A stretch of 64,000 nucleotides of DNA from Shewanella fodinae (GCF_014651955.1 NZ_BMXW01000002.1:760-64759); one strand, 5' to 3'. Shown: positions 27,644 through 43,240, counted from the first letter of the stretch. Notes: generated from the sequence alone by a model not told the origin. Numbers and translations are program-made.

Positions 27644-28963
27644 TTACAGCACCATTGCGGCAATCCAGCCAAATATCAGCAACGGAATGTTGTAGTGAAT
27701 AAAGGTCGGGATGACGCTATCACGGATATGGTCATGTTGGCCATCCGCATTTAACCCAGACGTCGGGCCCAAGGTTGAGTCAGAGGCCGGAGAGCCAGCA
27801 TCGCCGAGTGCTGCGGCCGTGCCTACCAGCGCAATTACCGCGGGGGGAGAAAAGCCAAAGTGCAGTGCCAGAGGCACATAGATGGTGGCAATAATCGGAA
27901 TGGTTGAAAACGACGAGCCAATCCCCATGGTGATCAGCAGTCCCACCAATAGCATTAGAAACGCCGCCAGTGACTTATTATTGCCAATCAATTCGCCAAT
28001 AGTGTTGACTAGCGTCGCCACTTCACCGGTCTGATTGACCACCGCTGCAAAACCAGAAGCGGCAATCATAATGAAACCGATATTGGCCATCATGCGTACG
28101 CCACGGTTAAAAATATCCTCAGTATCACTGCGTTTTAGCACGCCCGTAATGCTGAAAATCATAAAGCCCGCCAACGCACCAAAGATCATTGACTCAGTTG
28201 TGAGTTGCACCACTAGCGTGGTCAGTACCGCGACGGCTGCAATCCAGATATTGCGTGTACGTGGTGCCGCAGCTGTTAGGCCAACGCTGGGCTCGGGCAT
28301 GTGGTAATGTCGCGGTTTGCGATAAGAGATGAACACCGCCACCAGCAAGCCAAGCAGCATTCCTGCTCCCGGGAGCAGCATCGCTCTGGGAATCTCTCCG
28401 GCACTTACGGCCAGACCATTATGATTGAGATTCGCTAGCAGAATGTCATTAAGAAAGATGCCACCAAAGCCGATAGGTAACACCATATAAGTGGTGACGA
28501 GGCCGAAGGTCAGCACACAGGCTACCAGTCGACGATCCAGTTGTAGTCGCGTCATCAACTGTAACAGCGGGGGGATCAGAATGGGGATAAACGCAATATG
28601 GATTGGCAGTAGGTTCTGCGAGCTGATCGACATCGCCAGCAGTGCCACCAATAGCGTTGCTTTCACTACGTTTTCATTGCGACTGTTTTGTTCCTGCCCC
28701 AATAGTTTAATCACTGAGCCAGAAATCAAGCTGGTCAGGCCGGAGTGCGACAAGGCTACCGCAAACGCTCCTAATAAGGCATAGCTCAGCGCTATCTGCG
28801 CGCCTCCCCCGAGTCCGGTATTAAATGCCGCAATCGTTTGATTAAGTCCTAAGTTCCCTAATAGACCGGCAACCAATGCACTGATGGTTAGGGCAATAAC
28901 AACATTGACCCGCAAGACACTTAACAACAACATCAGGCTCACGGCGATAACAACAGCATTCAT
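27644..28963 (-). CDS. Na+/H+ antiporter family (NhaC/YuiF-like) permease
   Basis: This 439-residue inner-membrane protein has about 11-12 hydrophobic helices. The layout and segments such as [31 protein letters not shown] and [15 protein letters not shown] fit the Na+/H+ antiporter family that includes Bacillus YuiF and the short-chain NhaC-like carriers. Members of this group also include amino-acid carriers, so the substrate is not settled. It is a single gene that ends against the upp terminator. Confidence 0.8.
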   Translation of the reverse strand: MNAVVIAVSLMLLLSVLRVNVVIALTISALVAGLLGNLGLNQTIAAFNTGLGGGAQIALSYALLGAFAVALSHSGLTSLISGSVIKLLGQEQNSRNENVVKATLLVALLAMSISSQNLLPIHIAFIPILIPPLLQLMTRLQLDRRLVACVLTFGLVTTYMVLPIGFGGIFLNDILLANLNHNGLAVSAGEIPRAMLLPGAGMLLGLLVAVFISYRKPRHYHMPEPSVGLTAAAPRTRNIWIAAVAVLTTLVVQLTTESMIFGALAGFMIFSITGVLKRSDTEDIFNRGVRMMANIGFIMIAASGFAAVVNQTGEVATLVNTIGELIGNNKSLAAFLMLLVGLLITMGIGSSFSTIPIIATIYVPLALHFGFSPPAVIALVGTAAALGDAGSPASDSTLGPTSGLNADGQHDHIRDSVIPTFIHYNIPLLIFGWIAAMVL

Positions 28964-29154
28964 AAGCGAATTTATCGTTTTTGTTAAAAGGATATTCTCA
29001 GGAACTGCTAGGGTGCTGTAAAGCTTCTGATCATAAAATGCTTAAAAATCTTGAACTACGGCAGTTGTGGCGACAATCACTAAGCTAAAATGGGCGATAT
29101 TTAGGCAACTTGACGTGCTGCCCCTTGAAAAAGGTGATATCGATCATAAATAGG

Positions 29155-29182
29155 TTGTGAGTTAACCCGCAGGTTTTATAAT
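29155..29182 (+). promoter_or_regulatory. Candidate sigma-70 promoter of the peroxiredoxin gene
   Basis: TTGTGA (29155-29160) and a consensus TATAAT (29177-29182) are 16 bases apart, about 60 bases upstream of the peroxiredoxin ATG. I could not identify an OxyR site with confidence. Confidence 0.5.
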
Positions 29183-29241
29183 GCCTGTTAGTTAAACAGG
29201 ATTTGCAAGTCACTACTCAATCCATAGATGGAGGAAATATA

Positions 29242-29847
29242 ATGGGCGTATTAGTTAGCCGTCCGGCCCCTGATTTTACTGCAGCAGCAGTACTGGGAAC
29301 TGGTGAAATTGTTGACAGTTTCAACCTGACCGCCGCAATCAAAGGAAAACCTGCAGTAGTGTTTTTCTACCCAATGGACTTTACTTTCGTATGTCCTTCC
29401 GAGCTGATTGCTTTTGATCACCGTCTGGAAGAGTTCAAAAAACGTGGTGTTGAAGTTATCGGCGTATCCATCGACTCTCAGTTTACTCACAATGCTTGGC
29501 GTAACACCCCGGTGAATCAAGGCGGGATTGGCCCAGTGAAATACACACTGGTGGCTGATGTTCGTCATGACATCTGCAAAGCTTACGATGTAGAACATCC
29601 AGAAGCTGGTGTGGCTTTCCGTGGTTCATTCCTGATTGATAAAGACGGTATTGTGCGTCACCAGGTTGTCAACGATTTACCTCTAGGCCGTAATGTAGAT
29701 GAAATGCTGCGTATGATTGACGCATTGCAGTTCCATGAAGAACACGGTGAAGTTTGCCCAGCCGGCTGGCAGAAAGGCGAAAAGGGTATGAAAGATAGCC
29801 CTGATGGCGTTGCTGCATATCTGGCTGAAAATGCGGATAAACTGTAA
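29242..29847 (+). CDS. Typical 2-Cys peroxiredoxin (Prx1/AhpC group)
   Basis: This 201-residue peroxidase reduces H2O2 and organic peroxides in the cytoplasm. The peroxidatic Cys51 lies in FTFVCPSE and the resolving Cys172 in EVCPAGW. GGIG stands in place of GGLG, and the C-terminal tail has YL rather than YF, features that bear on sensitivity to over-oxidation. The reductant is probably thioredoxin, since no ahpF is adjacent. GGAGG 8 bases upstream fixes the ATG at 29242. It is monocistronic, with its own promoter and terminator. Confidence 0.94.
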   Translation: MGVLVSRPAPDFTAAAVLGTGEIVDSFNLTAAIKGKPAVVFFYPMDFTFVCPSELIAFDHRLEEFKKRGVEVIGVSIDSQFTHNAWRNTPVNQGGIGPVKYTLVADVRHDICKAYDVEHPEAGVAFRGSFLIDKDGIVRHQVVNDLPLGRNVDEMLRMIDALQFHEEHGEVCPAGWQKGEKGMKDSPDGVAAYLAENADKL

Positions 29848-29859
29848 ACATTATTGATA

Positions 29860-29892
29860 ATAAAAAAGCTGCCATGGGGCAGCTTTTTTATT
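29860..29892 (+). terminator. Terminator between the peroxiredoxin and roxA genes
   Basis: A perfect 12-pair stem (29862-29873 with 29878-29889) starts with A6 and ends with T6, so it can work for both convergent genes. Confidence 0.92.
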
Positions 29893-29916
29893 GGTAGGCA
29901 CGGATCAGATAACGAG

Positions 29917-31056
29917 TTACTCGGTATCAGCCAAATAACAATAACCTAGTTCAATCAATTTCAGCAGCAGTTGCTGAATACTTTCGCGTTGCAGCATCAG
30001 CAGTGCTTGTTCACTCGCGACACTGGTTTGATTTGCCAGCATTTCGGCATAATCGCGGTCGGCGGCGGCAAACTCAAAACAGTCGCCATTGATAAACAGT
30101 CGGTTTTCGCTATCGTTTTCTAACAACAGTACTTTCAGACCACCAATCCGGCTGATTACCGCACCATCCTGTAACGCCTGTTGTAGCTCCGCGGCATCAA
30201 GGCGATCGGCCTCACATATATCCAGTTCAAAACGGTTCTGACTCAGCAGTTTGCCGAGCATTGTCTGGTAGGCAGCAGGTTGTTGTGCCAATGATACCAG
30301 CAAATCCATCAACCCTTGTTGTTGTGCTCTAGGCACCAAGCCGGGGGCAACAGGCTCCGTTGTGGAAGTAAAACGTTGCTGCCCTTGATTGCTGTCAATC
30401 AGATAATCGGCCATCGATGACAGTAACTCTTGCTGACTGGGTGCACGAAAACCGATGGAGTAGGACATCGCCAGTGTCAGAGTGAAACCTTGGTGGGGGA
30501 ATCCTGGCGGAATGTAGAGCATGTCGCCAGGTTCCAGAATATCGTCAATAATCGGTTGAAAATTCTCAATCAATGGGGAAGTGGTAACGCCACCACGTTG
30601 CTGATAATCACCAATATCACCAACGGTCCAGCGACGACGTCCTTCGCCTTGAATGATAAAAACATCATATTGATCAATATGTGGCCCAACCCCACCACCC
30701 GGGGTGGCAAATGACGCCATCAGGTCGTCAAAGCGCCAGTCTGGCAGAAATCGGAAGGCTTCCACCAACGGCTGCGAGTCTGGGTACCAGTGGTTGATGG
30801 CTTGCACCAGCAGTTGCCAGTTTTCTTCGCCATATTGATCGTAATCTTCAAATGGGCCGTTGATCACCTGCCAGTTGTTGCCTTGCTCTTGGGTGACGAC
30901 CACACGGGCAGCAACTTCTTCTTCACAGGCCAAGCCTGCCAGTTCATCAGCGGCAATCGGATCGGTAAACTCTTTGAATGCCTGGCGGAAAATTACCGGC
31001 TTTTTTTGCCAAATTTCGGTCAGGAATTTCTCTTTATCTATAGTGAGTTGATACAT
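29917..31056 (-). CDS. roxA: 50S ribosomal protein uL16 3-hydroxylase RoxA
   Basis: RoxA (YcfD) is a JmjC-type 2-oxoglutarate oxygenase that hydroxylates an Arg of ribosomal protein uL16. The Fe(II) triad is intact: His126 and Asp128 in GPHIDQYD and His188 in PPGFPHQG. These positions are one residue off those of E. coli, and the 379-residue length fits. A winged-helix-like C-terminal domain follows the cupin core. It lies downstream of purB on the same strand but is separated from it by a terminator, so it is read separately or through partial read-through. Confidence 0.92.
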   Translation of the reverse strand: MYQLTIDKEKFLTEIWQKKPVIFRQAFKEFTDPIAADELAGLACEEEVAARVVVTQEQGNNWQVINGPFEDYDQYGEENWQLLVQAINHWYPDSQPLVEAFRFLPDWRFDDLMASFATPGGGVGPHIDQYDVFIIQGEGRRRWTVGDIGDYQQRGGVTTSPLIENFQPIIDDILEPGDMLYIPPGFPHQGFTLTLAMSYSIGFRAPSQQELLSSMADYLIDSNQGQQRFTSTTEPVAPGLVPRAQQQGLMDLLVSLAQQPAAYQTMLGKLLSQNRFELDICEADRLDAAELQQALQDGAVISRIGGLKVLLLENDSENRLFINGDCFEFAAADRDYAEMLANQTSVASEQALLMLQRESIQQLLLKLIELGYCYLADTE

Positions 31057-31074
31057 AATTCACTCGTGTGGTTT

Positions 31075-31103
31075 AAAAAAGGCGGTACCTAGTGGCACCG
31101 CCT
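31075..31103 (-). terminator. Terminator after purB
   Basis: On the minus strand a nine-pair stem with one G-U pair (31094-31102 with 31081-31089) and an ACTA loop are followed by six T. Confidence 0.85.
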
Positions 31104-31121
31104 GATATGTTAGTTGACCGA

Positions 31122-33136
<2,015 letters not shown>

Positions 33137-33139
33137 TGA

Positions 33140-34255
33140 TCACTCTCTTATCAAACTATCTATGATGCCGCCACCTAAGCAGATCTCACCGTCATAGAAT
33201 ACTGCTGACTGTCCTGGTGTGACAGCAGCGACAGGGTTGTCAAAGATCACTTTGATCTCATCTTCGCCATTATAACGAACCTGACAATCAATATCGGGTT
33301 GCCGATAACGGGTTTTGACGGTTAACCGTTGTCCGTCAACTGGACCTTGGTGGTCGACCCAATGCAATTGATGGGCGATTAAGCCTTGTGACATCAACCG
33401 CGGGTGATTGTGTCCTTGAGCGACCACTAATACGTTGCGCTTGAGGTCTTTGTCAACGGTGTACCACGGCTCTTCACTACCCTCTTTGGTGCCACCGATA
33501 CCCAGTCCTTTACGTTGACCAAGTGTATGATACATCAAGCCTTGGTGAGTACCGATCACTTCACCATCTACGGTTTCAATGTTACCCGGTTGTGCTGGCA
33601 GATAACGGCTGAGAAATTCGCTGAATTTACGCTCACCGATAAAACAGATGCCGGTACTGTCTTTTTTATCTGCCGTCACCAGCCCCAGCTCTTTGGCTAT
33701 TTCCCGCACCCGAGGCTTCTCAATATCACCGACAGGGAACAGGCTACGGGACAGTTGCTCATGCCCGAGGGTATAGAGGAAATAACTCTGGTCTTTGTTG
33801 CTATCAGCACCACGTAGTAATGTAGTGTTACCGTTAAGCTCGCCACGACGCACATAGTGGCCCATGGCAATGTAATCGGCGTCTAGAATGTCGTCGGCAA
33901 AATCAAGAAACGCTTTAAATTTAATCTCTTTATTGCACATGATATCGGGATTCGGGGTGCGGCCCGCTTTGTATTCTTCCAAAAAATACTCGAATACATT
34001 ATCCCAATATTCCGCAGCAAAATTGACAGTATGCAGGGGGATCCCTAGCTTGTCACAAACAGCCTGAGCATCCTGCAAATCGGCCGCTGCGGAGCAATAC
34101 TCGGTATCGTCATCCTCTTCCCAGTTTTTCATAAACAGCCCCTCTACTTGGTATCCCTGCTGTTTGAGCAGATAAGCCGATACCGAAGAGTCGACGCCGC
34201 CGGACATGCCAACGATAACTTTTTTTGCGGAAGGATTAGGGTCGATAAATGTCAT
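33140..34255 (-). CDS. mnmA: tRNA-specific 2-thiouridylase MnmA
   Basis: MnmA puts sulphur on U34 of tRNA-Lys, -Glu and -Gln, taking it from the TusE relay. The PP-loop SGGVDS is at residues 18-23, the two catalytic Cys are Cys107 (PDIMCNKE) and Cys204 (TGICFIGER), and [10 protein letters not shown] is the tRNA-binding signature. I choose ATG 34255, giving 371 residues; the frame runs to 34330, but the extra 25 residues have no family match. It lies three bases upstream of hflD. Confidence 0.96.
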   Translation of the reverse strand: MTFIDPNPSAKKVIVGMSGGVDSSVSAYLLKQQGYQVEGLFMKNWEEDDDTEYCSAAADLQDAQAVCDKLGIPLHTVNFAAEYWDNVFEYFLEEYKAGRTPNPDIMCNKEIKFKAFLDFADDILDADYIAMGHYVRRGELNGNTTLLRGADSNKDQSYFLYTLGHEQLSRSLFPVGDIEKPRVREIAKELGLVTADKKDSTGICFIGERKFSEFLSRYLPAQPGNIETVDGEVIGTHQGLMYHTLGQRKGLGIGGTKEGSEEPWYTVDKDLKRNVLVVAQGHNHPRLMSQGLIAHQLHWVDHQGPVDGQRLTVKTRYRQPDIDCQVRYNGEDEIKVIFDNPVAAVTPGQSAVFYDGEICLGGGIIDSLIRE

Positions 34256-34401
34256 AAACGCTGATTCACCGTTAAACACAGACAGGATTGGTTTCTCCCA
34301 GTATCTTGCCAGCATAAAGCTGCAATGCACTGCTACTTGCCGCTCAAGGAGTTGATGGCAATTAGAGAAAAATTAACCCGGATAATTGGTCGCGTATTCT
34401 A

Positions 34402-34899
34402 TCACGGCTTGACGCCCGCGGCTAATGTCAGAAACTGCCAATTGAGCAACCCTAGGTCATACCTTGGTCCACTGCGATAACTGTCGATAGCGGCGGCAAC
34501 CAACGGACTACGCAGCTTGGTTCCCAGTGTGCAAATCTCATCATAATCTAGCCAGTGTGCTGCAGTGATATCACGGTCCTGCGGTATGGCTTGCTGACAA
34601 TGTGGCAGTTGGCAGCAAAAGGTAAATCGCAGGAACGCCAATTCGCTATTAGCACTGTATTGATCAATACGCAGCAGGTGCTGCGGTTGTATCGTTAGTC
34701 CAGTCTCTTCATACACTTCTCGAGCACAGGCCATAAGCAGGCTTTCGTTGGCTTCAAGATGTCCGGCAGGCTGATTAAATTTCTGTGCGCCGTTAATCCA
34801 TTCTTCCACCATCAGAAATCTGTTTTCAGCCTCAATAACACAGGCAACGGTGACGTTGGGGCGATATCGTACCTTGTTTCTTGTAGCAAAATCATTCAT
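34402..34899 (-). CDS. nudJ: Nudix hydrolase NudJ
   Basis: NudJ hydrolyses HMP pyrophosphate and nucleoside di- and triphosphates. The Nudix box starts [20 protein letters not shown] and continues TGL (about residues 47-69), with its REVYEETG core intact. The flanking [19 protein letters not shown] and LRSPLV blocks match E. coli NudJ. The likely ATG at 34899 overlaps the end of rluE by 8 bases; the frame begins at TTG 34914. About 146 bases separate it from mnmA, more than within the rest of the block. Confidence 0.9.
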   Translation of the reverse strand: MNDFATRNKVRYRPNVTVACVIEAENRFLMVEEWINGAQKFNQPAGHLEANESLLMACAREVYEETGLTIQPQHLLRIDQYSANSELAFLRFTFCCQLPHCQQAIPQDRDITAAHWLDYDEICTLGTKLRSPLVAAAIDSYRSGPRYDLGLLNWQFLTLAAGVKP

Positions 34900-35584
34900 G
34901 CCATAAAGCCTCAATCTGTTGCGCTGTTAATGACTGGGAGGCGCCGTTGTCCAACCGCTCGCCGCTGCAGTCCAGAGAGCATTCACCAATGGCATAGCGA
35001 ATTAAACGCAGGGTGGGGTAGCCGACATGAGCAGTCATACGCCGCACCTGTCGGTTGCGACCTTCGCGGATTTGTATCTCTAGCCAACAGTCGGGAACGG
35101 ACTTGCGTTCACGTACTGGCGGGTCTCGCGGCCAGATGTCAGGAGCGTCTATCCGCTGCACTCGCGCGGGCAGCGTTACACCATCCTTTAGCATTACTCC
35201 GTTACGTAACTGCTCAAGCGCTGTGTCACTGATCTCGCCTTCTACTTGGACCCAGTAGGTTTTGTAGGTGTGGCGAGTCGGAGCCGTCAGTTTCGCCTGT
35301 AATTTGCCATTGTTTGTTAGTAGCAATAGACCTTCACTGTCACGGTCCAAACGTCCGGCGGCATATACGTGAGGTTCATCAATAAAATCTTTGAGCGTCT
35401 TACGGCCTGCTTCATCAGTAAACTGGCACAAAACGTCAAACGGCTTATTGAATATAATCACTTTGGTATTTTGCTTGCTGACTACGGGCTTGCTGCTGGG
35501 CCGCGCCTGATGTGACATGGCACGGGACATTGTGGAAGCGCTCCGATTTTGGTTATACCTCGGGTGCTTGACTCTGGACGTCAT
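34892..35584 (-). CDS. rluE: 23S rRNA pseudouridine(2457) synthase RluE
   Basis: RluE makes pseudouridine 2457 of 23S rRNA. It belongs to the RsuA family without an S4 domain. The catalytic motif [17 protein letters not shown] holds the active Asp, and [12 protein letters not shown] is the family's second signature. The first 40 or so residues are basic and poorly conserved, so the exact start (ATG 35584 or a later one) is uncertain. It is divergent from icd, as the homologous gene is in E. coli. Confidence 0.92.
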   Translation of the reverse strand: MTSRVKHPRYNQNRSASTMSRAMSHQARPSSKPVVSKQNTKVIIFNKPFDVLCQFTDEAGRKTLKDFIDEPHVYAAGRLDRDSEGLLLLTNNGKLQAKLTAPTRHTYKTYWVQVEGEISDTALEQLRNGVMLKDGVTLPARVQRIDAPDIWPRDPPVRERKSVPDCWLEIQIREGRNRQVRRMTAHVGYPTLRLIRYAIGECSLDCSGERLDNGASQSLTAQQIEALWHE

Positions 35585-35766
35585 GATGTGAAGACGGGAT
35601 CTCAGATAAAAATAAGGGAGATCTTATCATATCTGCGACATTCGTCTAAGGACTGCCATCGCCTGCCGGAATTTGAATCTTGGGCGGAATGCTCTATGAT
35701 GTTCGCCAAAATGTGATCTGAAGCCCGTTTTTAGCGCGTGGATTTTCTTGTCGAACCGATTGATAG

Positions 35767-38076
<2,310 letters not shown>

Positions 38077-38133
38077 AATGTTTGGCATTGGCAGTTATGA
38101 CAATAGCTGCCTCTTAGCTTTTATTGCTCAAAA

Positions 38134-38162
38134 TAAAAGGCGGGTAATTACCCGCCTTTATA
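38134..38162. terminator. Bidirectional terminator between icd and cspD
   Basis: A near-perfect palindrome (stem 38136-38144 with 38151-38159) has A-rich and T-rich flanks and lies between the convergent stops of icd and cspD. Confidence 0.88.
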
Positions 38163-38177
38163 CAATATTTTCAGTTT

Positions 38178-38384
38178 TTACTTAGCGGGAGAAATGGACG
38201 AGGCATGCATGCCTTTTGGACCTTTCTCAACCTCAAATTCAACTGGCTGGCCGGCTTTCAGTGTACGATAGCCATCCATATCAATGGTTGAATAGTGCGC
38301 GAATACGTCTTCACCACCTTCATCAGGGCAGATAAACCCGAATCCCTTGGCGTTGTTGAACCACTTAACAGTTCCGCTTGCCAT
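38178..38384 (-). CDS. cspD: Cold-shock domain protein CspD
   Basis: This is a 68-residue single cold-shock domain with RNP1 KGFGFI and RNP2 VFAHY. CspD in E. coli inhibits DNA replication in stationary phase. The assignment rests on the location divergent from clpS-clpA, exactly as in E. coli, and on CspD-like features such as [20 protein letters not shown]. Its leader is not obviously of the cold-inducible type. Confidence 0.9.
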   Translation of the reverse strand: MASGTVKWFNNAKGFGFICPDEGGEDVFAHYSTIDMDGYRTLKAGQPVEFEVEKGPKGMHASSISPAK

Positions 38385-38736
38385 ACATCTACTTCCTTCT
38401 TATGTCTGCATCCAACTAAACTGTCGACACTGAACATGGCCGACTGTTCACCACTCGCTGTACAGGATGTAAGCAGTTACATTGGAAGTCAAGTGTTAAA
38501 TTAACAAAAAATCAACACTACATTTGGCCAAAATTTAAACCAGACGTTACTGCATACGCTATTGTATTGATATCAGGGATTGAATGCTGCGATGTTAGGC
38601 CATATTTTGTCTGATAATGGGCTTAGACAACTTTGTCAGAAGCGCGTTATAGTGAGAGCGAGATCAAGTTTATTTTCCAGCATGTCGCTAACTCAACCAA
38701 TTGGTGTGGGTCGAGGACAGAGGCTAATATTGAAGT
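38385..38736. other. Divergent intergenic region between cspD and clpS
   Basis: These 352 bases carry the leftward promoter of cspD and the rightward promoter of clpS-clpA. I see AT-rich stretches around 38500-38575 but no clear operator, hairpin or additional gene. Confidence 0.45.
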
Positions 38737-39045
38737 ATGAGCAAAAGTGGTCAAATTGAACAACTGGAGAGTGGCATTGAGCAGGAGCTGCAGCCACCAC
38801 CAATGTATAAGGTCATTTTGAATAACGACGATTACACGCCTATGGATTTCGTCATAGAAGTTCTTCAGCTGTTTTTTGGTAAAAATGAACAGGAGGCCAC
38901 CAACCTGATGTTGATGGTACACCATCAAGGTAAAGCAGTCTGTGGGCTGTATCCGTTCGGGATTGCTGAGACCAAAGTGGTTCAGGTAAATCAGTTTGCC
39001 AGGCAAAACCAACATCCGTTACTGTGTTCGTTAGAGAAAGCGTAA
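38737..39045 (+). CDS. clpS: ATP-dependent Clp protease adaptor ClpS
   Basis: ClpS recognises N-degrons (Leu, Phe, Tyr or Trp at the N-terminus) and delivers them to ClpAP. The 102-residue protein has a flexible N-terminal tail and then the core [20 protein letters not shown], whose Asn and Asp residues line the pocket, and the HHQGKAVCG segment. It is 30 bases upstream of clpA in the same transcript. Both aminoacyl-transferases that create its substrates are encoded about 2-4 kb away. Confidence 0.96.
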   Translation: MSKSGQIEQLESGIEQELQPPPMYKVILNNDDYTPMDFVIEVLQLFFGKNEQEATNLMLMVHHQGKAVCGLYPFGIAETKVVQVNQFARQNQHPLLCSLEKA

Positions 39046-39075
39046 ATAAGCTATCACTGTGGTTAGGGGGTGCGT

Positions 39076-41334
39076 ATGCTGAACAAAGATTTAGAAGTGA
39101 CCTTGAACCTGGCGTTTCAGCAGGCCAGGGATGCCCGGCATGAATATATGACGGTTGAGCATCTGTTGTTGGCACTTATCGATAACCCCGCAGCCCGGGA
39201 TGCGTTGTTGGCCTGTGGTGCCAATATCGACAAGTTAAGAGAGGACGTCGCAGCATTTATCGCTCAGACAACGCCAGTGATCACTGATCTAGGCGATGAT
39301 CGGGAGACACAACCAACGCTCGGATTTCAGCGGGTGTTGCAGCGTGCTGTATTTCATGTGCAGTCCTCCGGACGCAATGAAGTCACGGGTGCCAATGTGT
39401 TGGTGGCGATATTTAGTGAGCAGGAATCGCAGGCGGTTTATCTGCTGCGACGCTGTGATGTCACTCGCTTAGATGTGGTGAACTATCTCTCGCATGGCGT
39501 TGCTAAAAATGAAGATAGCAATAACAACCCTGCTCAAGAGAATGTTGAAGAACAGAGTGAAAATGCTGAAGAGCGCAGCATGTTGTCGCAATTTGCTAGC
39601 AATCTGAATGAGTTGGCGTTGCAAGGCAAAATTGATCCGCTGATTGGGCGTGATAATGAAATTGAACGTTCGATTCAGATCCTGTGCCGTCGACGTAAAA
39701 ATAATCCATTGCTGGTCGGTGAAGCGGGTGTTGGTAAAACGGCGATAGCTGAAGGCTTGGCCTATCGGATAGTGAATAACGCTGTACCTGAAATTATCAA
39801 AGATGCTACCGTCTATTCACTGGACATGGGCGCATTGCTGGCGGGTACTAAGTATCGTGGCGATTTTGAAAAGCGCTTTAAGAGTCTACTCAAGGAACTG
39901 ACTTCCGATCACAACGCTATCCTATTCATTGATGAAATCCATACGATTATCGGTGCTGGCGCGGCTTCTGGTGGTGTAATGGATGCGTCTAATCTATTGA
40001 AACCGCTGTTATCATCCGGCAGTCTGCGCTGTATGGGATCAACTACCTTCCAGGAATACCAAAGTATTTTTGAAAAGGATCGGGCATTAGCCCGGCGTTT
40101 TCAGAAGGTGGATATTGTCGAGCCGAGCGTGGCTGAAACCACCAAAATTCTTGAGGGTTTGAAGTCCCGTTACGAACAGCATCACAATGTACGTTATACC
40201 CATGCAGCGTTGGCCAGTGCTGCTAGATTGTCTGACCGCCATATCAATGATCGACATTTGCCTGATAAGGCGATTGATGTCATTGATGAAGCGGGCGCGC
40301 GCATGGCCATGATGCCGCAAAGTCGCCGTAAAAAGACAATTGGTGAGCCAGAAATTGAAGCCGTCATCGCCAAAATGGCGCGTATTCCAGAAAAATCAGT
40401 CTCATCTACCGAGAAAGAGATGCTGAAAAATCTTGAGCGCAACCTCAAAATGGTGGTGTTTGGTCAAGATAAAGCGATTGAAAGCTTGAGTGCGTCGATT
40501 CGTCTGGCGCGCAGTGGTCTAGGTAATGACAACCGCCCCGTGGGCAGTTTCTTGTTTGCCGGCCCAACGGGTGTTGGTAAAACCGAGGTGACTAACCAGT
40601 TAGCACAATGTCTTGGTTTGCAGTTGGTACGTTTTGACATGTCGGAATACATGGAAAGTCATACCGTATCGCGTCTTATCGGGGCACCTCCAGGATATGT
40701 GGGGTTTGATCAGGGCGGCTTGTTAACCGATGCGGTTATTAAAAACCCGCATTGCGTGGTGTTATTGGATGAAATCGAAAAGGCACACCCAGATATCTAT
40801 AACTTGTTGCTGCAGGTGATGGACCACGGCACGCTGACCGATAACAACGGCCGCAAAGCAGATTTCCGCCATGTAACATTGGTCATGACTACCAATGCCG
40901 GGGTTCAGGAAACTGTACGTAAATCTATCGGCTTCAAGCAACAGGATCATAGCTCAGATGCAATGTCTGAAATCAATCGTATTTTTTCACCAGAGTTCCG
41001 TAACCGTTTGGATGCCATTATTTGGTTCAACAGTTTGGATATGACCATTATTGCCAAGGTGGTGGATAAATTCTTGGTAGAACTGCAGGCGCAGTTGGAC
41101 CAGAAGGGCGTTACCTTGGAAGTCAGTGACGAAGCCAGAACCCTGTTGGCGGAGAAAGGCTACGATAAGTCGATGGGGGCCAGGCCAATGGCTCGGGTTG
41201 TCAAGGACCTGCTTAAACGGCCATTGGCTGACGAGATCCTGTTTGGCAAACTGGAGGCGGGTGGTATTGCCCGTGTTGATGTCAAAGACGGTGAACTCGA
41301 TATTCAGATAGAGACGCTAGAAAAAGTCTCCTAA
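39076..41334 (+). CDS. clpA: ATP-dependent Clp protease ATP-binding subunit ClpA
   Basis: ClpA is the hexameric AAA+ unfoldase that feeds ClpP. It has an N-terminal Clp_N repeat domain (about residues 1-145), a first AAA+ module with GEAGVGKT, and a second with GPTGVGKT, each with a Walker B (FIDEIH, LLDEIEKA). The acidic linker near residue 150-175 (rich in Glu and Asn) is normal for ClpA. The 752-residue length fits. The ATG at 39076 follows a GGGGG stretch. Confidence 0.97.
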   Translation: MLNKDLEVTLNLAFQQARDARHEYMTVEHLLLALIDNPAARDALLACGANIDKLREDVAAFIAQTTPVITDLGDDRETQPTLGFQRVLQRAVFHVQSSGRNEVTGANVLVAIFSEQESQAVYLLRRCDVTRLDVVNYLSHGVAKNEDSNNNPAQENVEEQSENAEERSMLSQFASNLNELALQGKIDPLIGRDNEIERSIQILCRRRKNNPLLVGEAGVGKTAIAEGLAYRIVNNAVPEIIKDATVYSLDMGALLAGTKYRGDFEKRFKSLLKELTSDHNAILFIDEIHTIIGAGAASGGVMDASNLLKPLLSSGSLRCMGSTTFQEYQSIFEKDRALARRFQKVDIVEPSVAETTKILEGLKSRYEQHHNVRYTHAALASAARLSDRHINDRHLPDKAIDVIDEAGARMAMMPQSRRKKTIGEPEIEAVIAKMARIPEKSVSSTEKEMLKNLERNLKMVVFGQDKAIESLSASIRLARSGLGNDNRPVGSFLFAGPTGVGKTEVTNQLAQCLGLQLVRFDMSEYMESHTVSRLIGAPPGYVGFDQGGLLTDAVIKNPHCVVLLDEIEKAHPDIYNLLLQVMDHGTLTDNNGRKADFRHVTLVMTTNAGVQETVRKSIGFKQQDHSSDAMSEINRIFSPEFRNRLDAIIWFNSLDMTIIAKVVDKFLVELQAQLDQKGVTLEVSDEARTLLAEKGYDKSMGARPMARVVKDLLKRPLADEILFGKLEAGGIARVDVKDGELDIQIETLEKVS

Positions 41335-41350
41335 CGTTTACTAACTCAAC

Positions 41351-41380
41351 GCAAATGGCTGCAATAGGCAGCCATTTTTT
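41351..41380 (+). terminator. Terminator after clpA
   Basis: A perfect ten-pair stem (41353-41362 with 41368-41377) with a five-base loop merges into a T run. Confidence 0.9.
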
Positions 41381-41477
41381 ATGCAGAAAATCCGGTACAT
41401 CAGGCAATCGCAGGGTAATACCCGCCATAAACACTTATAGCAGTGCTAAAGTGCCAGGTTGTCGATGAAGAAGATGA

Positions 41478-41711
<234 letters not shown>

Positions 41712-41751
41712 TTAGCCTGGTAGGTAAAAAACCGCCGTATCATGCCGCAAA

Positions 41752-42486
41752 TTACCGAGTGTGTAAAGGGTTGGCGTCTGGACAATCATTTTTTTGCCAG
41801 CCGAGTTCGGTCAAAATTTCATAAGGGCGGTACAATCGCTTATAGCCCATCTTCGGATGGTTATCTATCTGATATCCCATATAAAGATACTGCTTCCCCC
41901 AGAGTTTCCCTAATTGACACTGATGGAGGATCATTAAGGCTCCAAGGGAACGCTTTTCCATTTCGGGTTCAAAATAACTGTAAACCGCCGATAGGCTGTC
42001 GGGCAGAATATCGGTCACTGCAACACCAACTAGCTGTTTATCAAGGTAGAGCTCAATAAAGTGCGCTGTTATCCACTGGCATTGCAGAAAATGTTGATAT
42101 TGTTCCGGCGTTGGAGGATACATACTGCCGTCATGATGCCGCGCCCGAATGTAACGATCATACAGGGCATAATGTACTGGACTGTAGCTATTGGTTACGC
42201 GGACTTCAATATCGCGGTTATGTGCCAGTGTGCGTTTCTGACGTTTAGATGGAGTAAAATCAGTTAACGGTATTCGCAGCGACTGACAGGCATCGCAATT
42301 AGGACAACGTGGCCGATACACGGCATCACCACTGCGACGAAATCCCATTGCCAACAGCCTTTCATAAAGTGGCAACTGCAATAGTTCTTGCTTGATGACC
42401 AGTAATTGTTCTTGGCGCTCGGCAAAGTAACTGCAACTGAACTCAGGGGTAATCCCCACGGCAACTGTTTGCGGATCAGAGTTCAA
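41752..42486 (-). CDS. bpt: Aspartate/glutamate leucyltransferase Bpt
   Basis: Bpt transfers Leu from Leu-tRNA to proteins with N-terminal Asp or Glu, making them ClpS/ClpAP substrates. The family segments [14 protein letters not shown] (Cys-rich site) and [14 protein letters not shown] are present. I choose the TTG at 42486 with GAGG six bases before it. This yields 244 residues starting NSDPQTVAV and overlaps the aat stop by 11 bases. The frame opens at 42531, but that part lies inside aat. E. coli lacks this enzyme. Confidence 0.92.
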   Translation of the reverse strand: MNSDPQTVAVGITPEFSCSYFAERQEQLLVIKQELLQLPLYERLLAMGFRRSGDAVYRPRCPNCDACQSLRIPLTDFTPSKRQKRTLAHNRDIEVRVTNSYSPVHYALYDRYIRARHHDGSMYPPTPEQYQHFLQCQWITAHFIELYLDKQLVGVAVTDILPDSLSAVYSYFEPEMEKRSLGALMILHQCQLGKLWGKQYLYMGYQIDNHPKMGYKRLYRPYEILTELGWQKNDCPDANPLHTR

Positions 42487-43186
42487 GATGTACCTCACTC
42501 GCACTCCAACTTCCTGGCATCGCTTCACCATCGCGATAACGATAAAGTAACGCTAAAAACTGTTTGCGCTCAATTGCTTTGGCTCCAAGAGATAACAGAT
42601 AGGGATTCATTACCTGAGCATCGATCAGTTTGTAACCCTTTACCAGAGCATGTTGGTGCAAGGCGATAAACGCCGCCTTTGAGGCATTGGTTTCTCGGTG
42701 GAACATCGATTCACCACAAAATACCTGGCCCACATCCAGTCCATACAATCCGCCAATCAAGCGTTCACCTTGCCAGACTTCAAAGGAATGGGCGCGGCCA
42801 AGGCGATGTAGCTCTTGATAGGCTAAGCGAATTTCGCTGGTAATCCAGGTTCCATCTTGTCCAGGACGAGGCATGGCACAACCCGCAACGACATCGGCAA
42901 AAGCATGATTGATGGTGATACGCCATGCTTTTTTTCTCAGATACTTACGTAAACTTCTGGCAATATTTACACTGCCGGGGACAAAGATGGCACGGGGATC
43001 TGGTGACCACCAAAGAATGGGATCATGCTGGTTAAACCAAGGAAAAATACCTTCGTAATACGCATTCAATAATCGTTGTGGGTGTAAATCACCACCAATA
43101 GCGAGCAAACCATTGGGATCCTTCAGTGCCAGCTCCGGCGAAGGAAATGGATCCGTTATATGATTAATAAAAGACAGCGAGTTCAC
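42476..43186 (-). CDS. aat: Leucyl/phenylalanyl-tRNA-protein transferase
   Basis: Aat adds Leu or Phe to proteins with N-terminal Lys or Arg, the classical bacterial N-degron step. The 236-residue protein has [20 protein letters not shown], the [20 protein letters not shown] block and [18 protein letters not shown], all characteristic of the family. It is the first gene of the aat-bpt unit, and translation of bpt is coupled through the overlap. Confidence 0.96.
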   Translation of the reverse strand: MNSLSFINHITDPFPSPELALKDPNGLLAIGGDLHPQRLLNAYYEGIFPWFNQHDPILWWSPDPRAIFVPGSVNIARSLRKYLRKKAWRITINHAFADVVAGCAMPRPGQDGTWITSEIRLAYQELHRLGRAHSFEVWQGERLIGGLYGLDVGQVFCGESMFHRETNASKAAFIALHQHALVKGYKLIDAQVMNPYLLSLGAKAIERKQFLALLYRYRDGEAMPGSWSASEVHLEL

Positions 43187-43240
43187 GATTGCGTATTATT
43201 GGTTAACGGGCTTACCTATTAAATTAGCGGAAATCCGGCT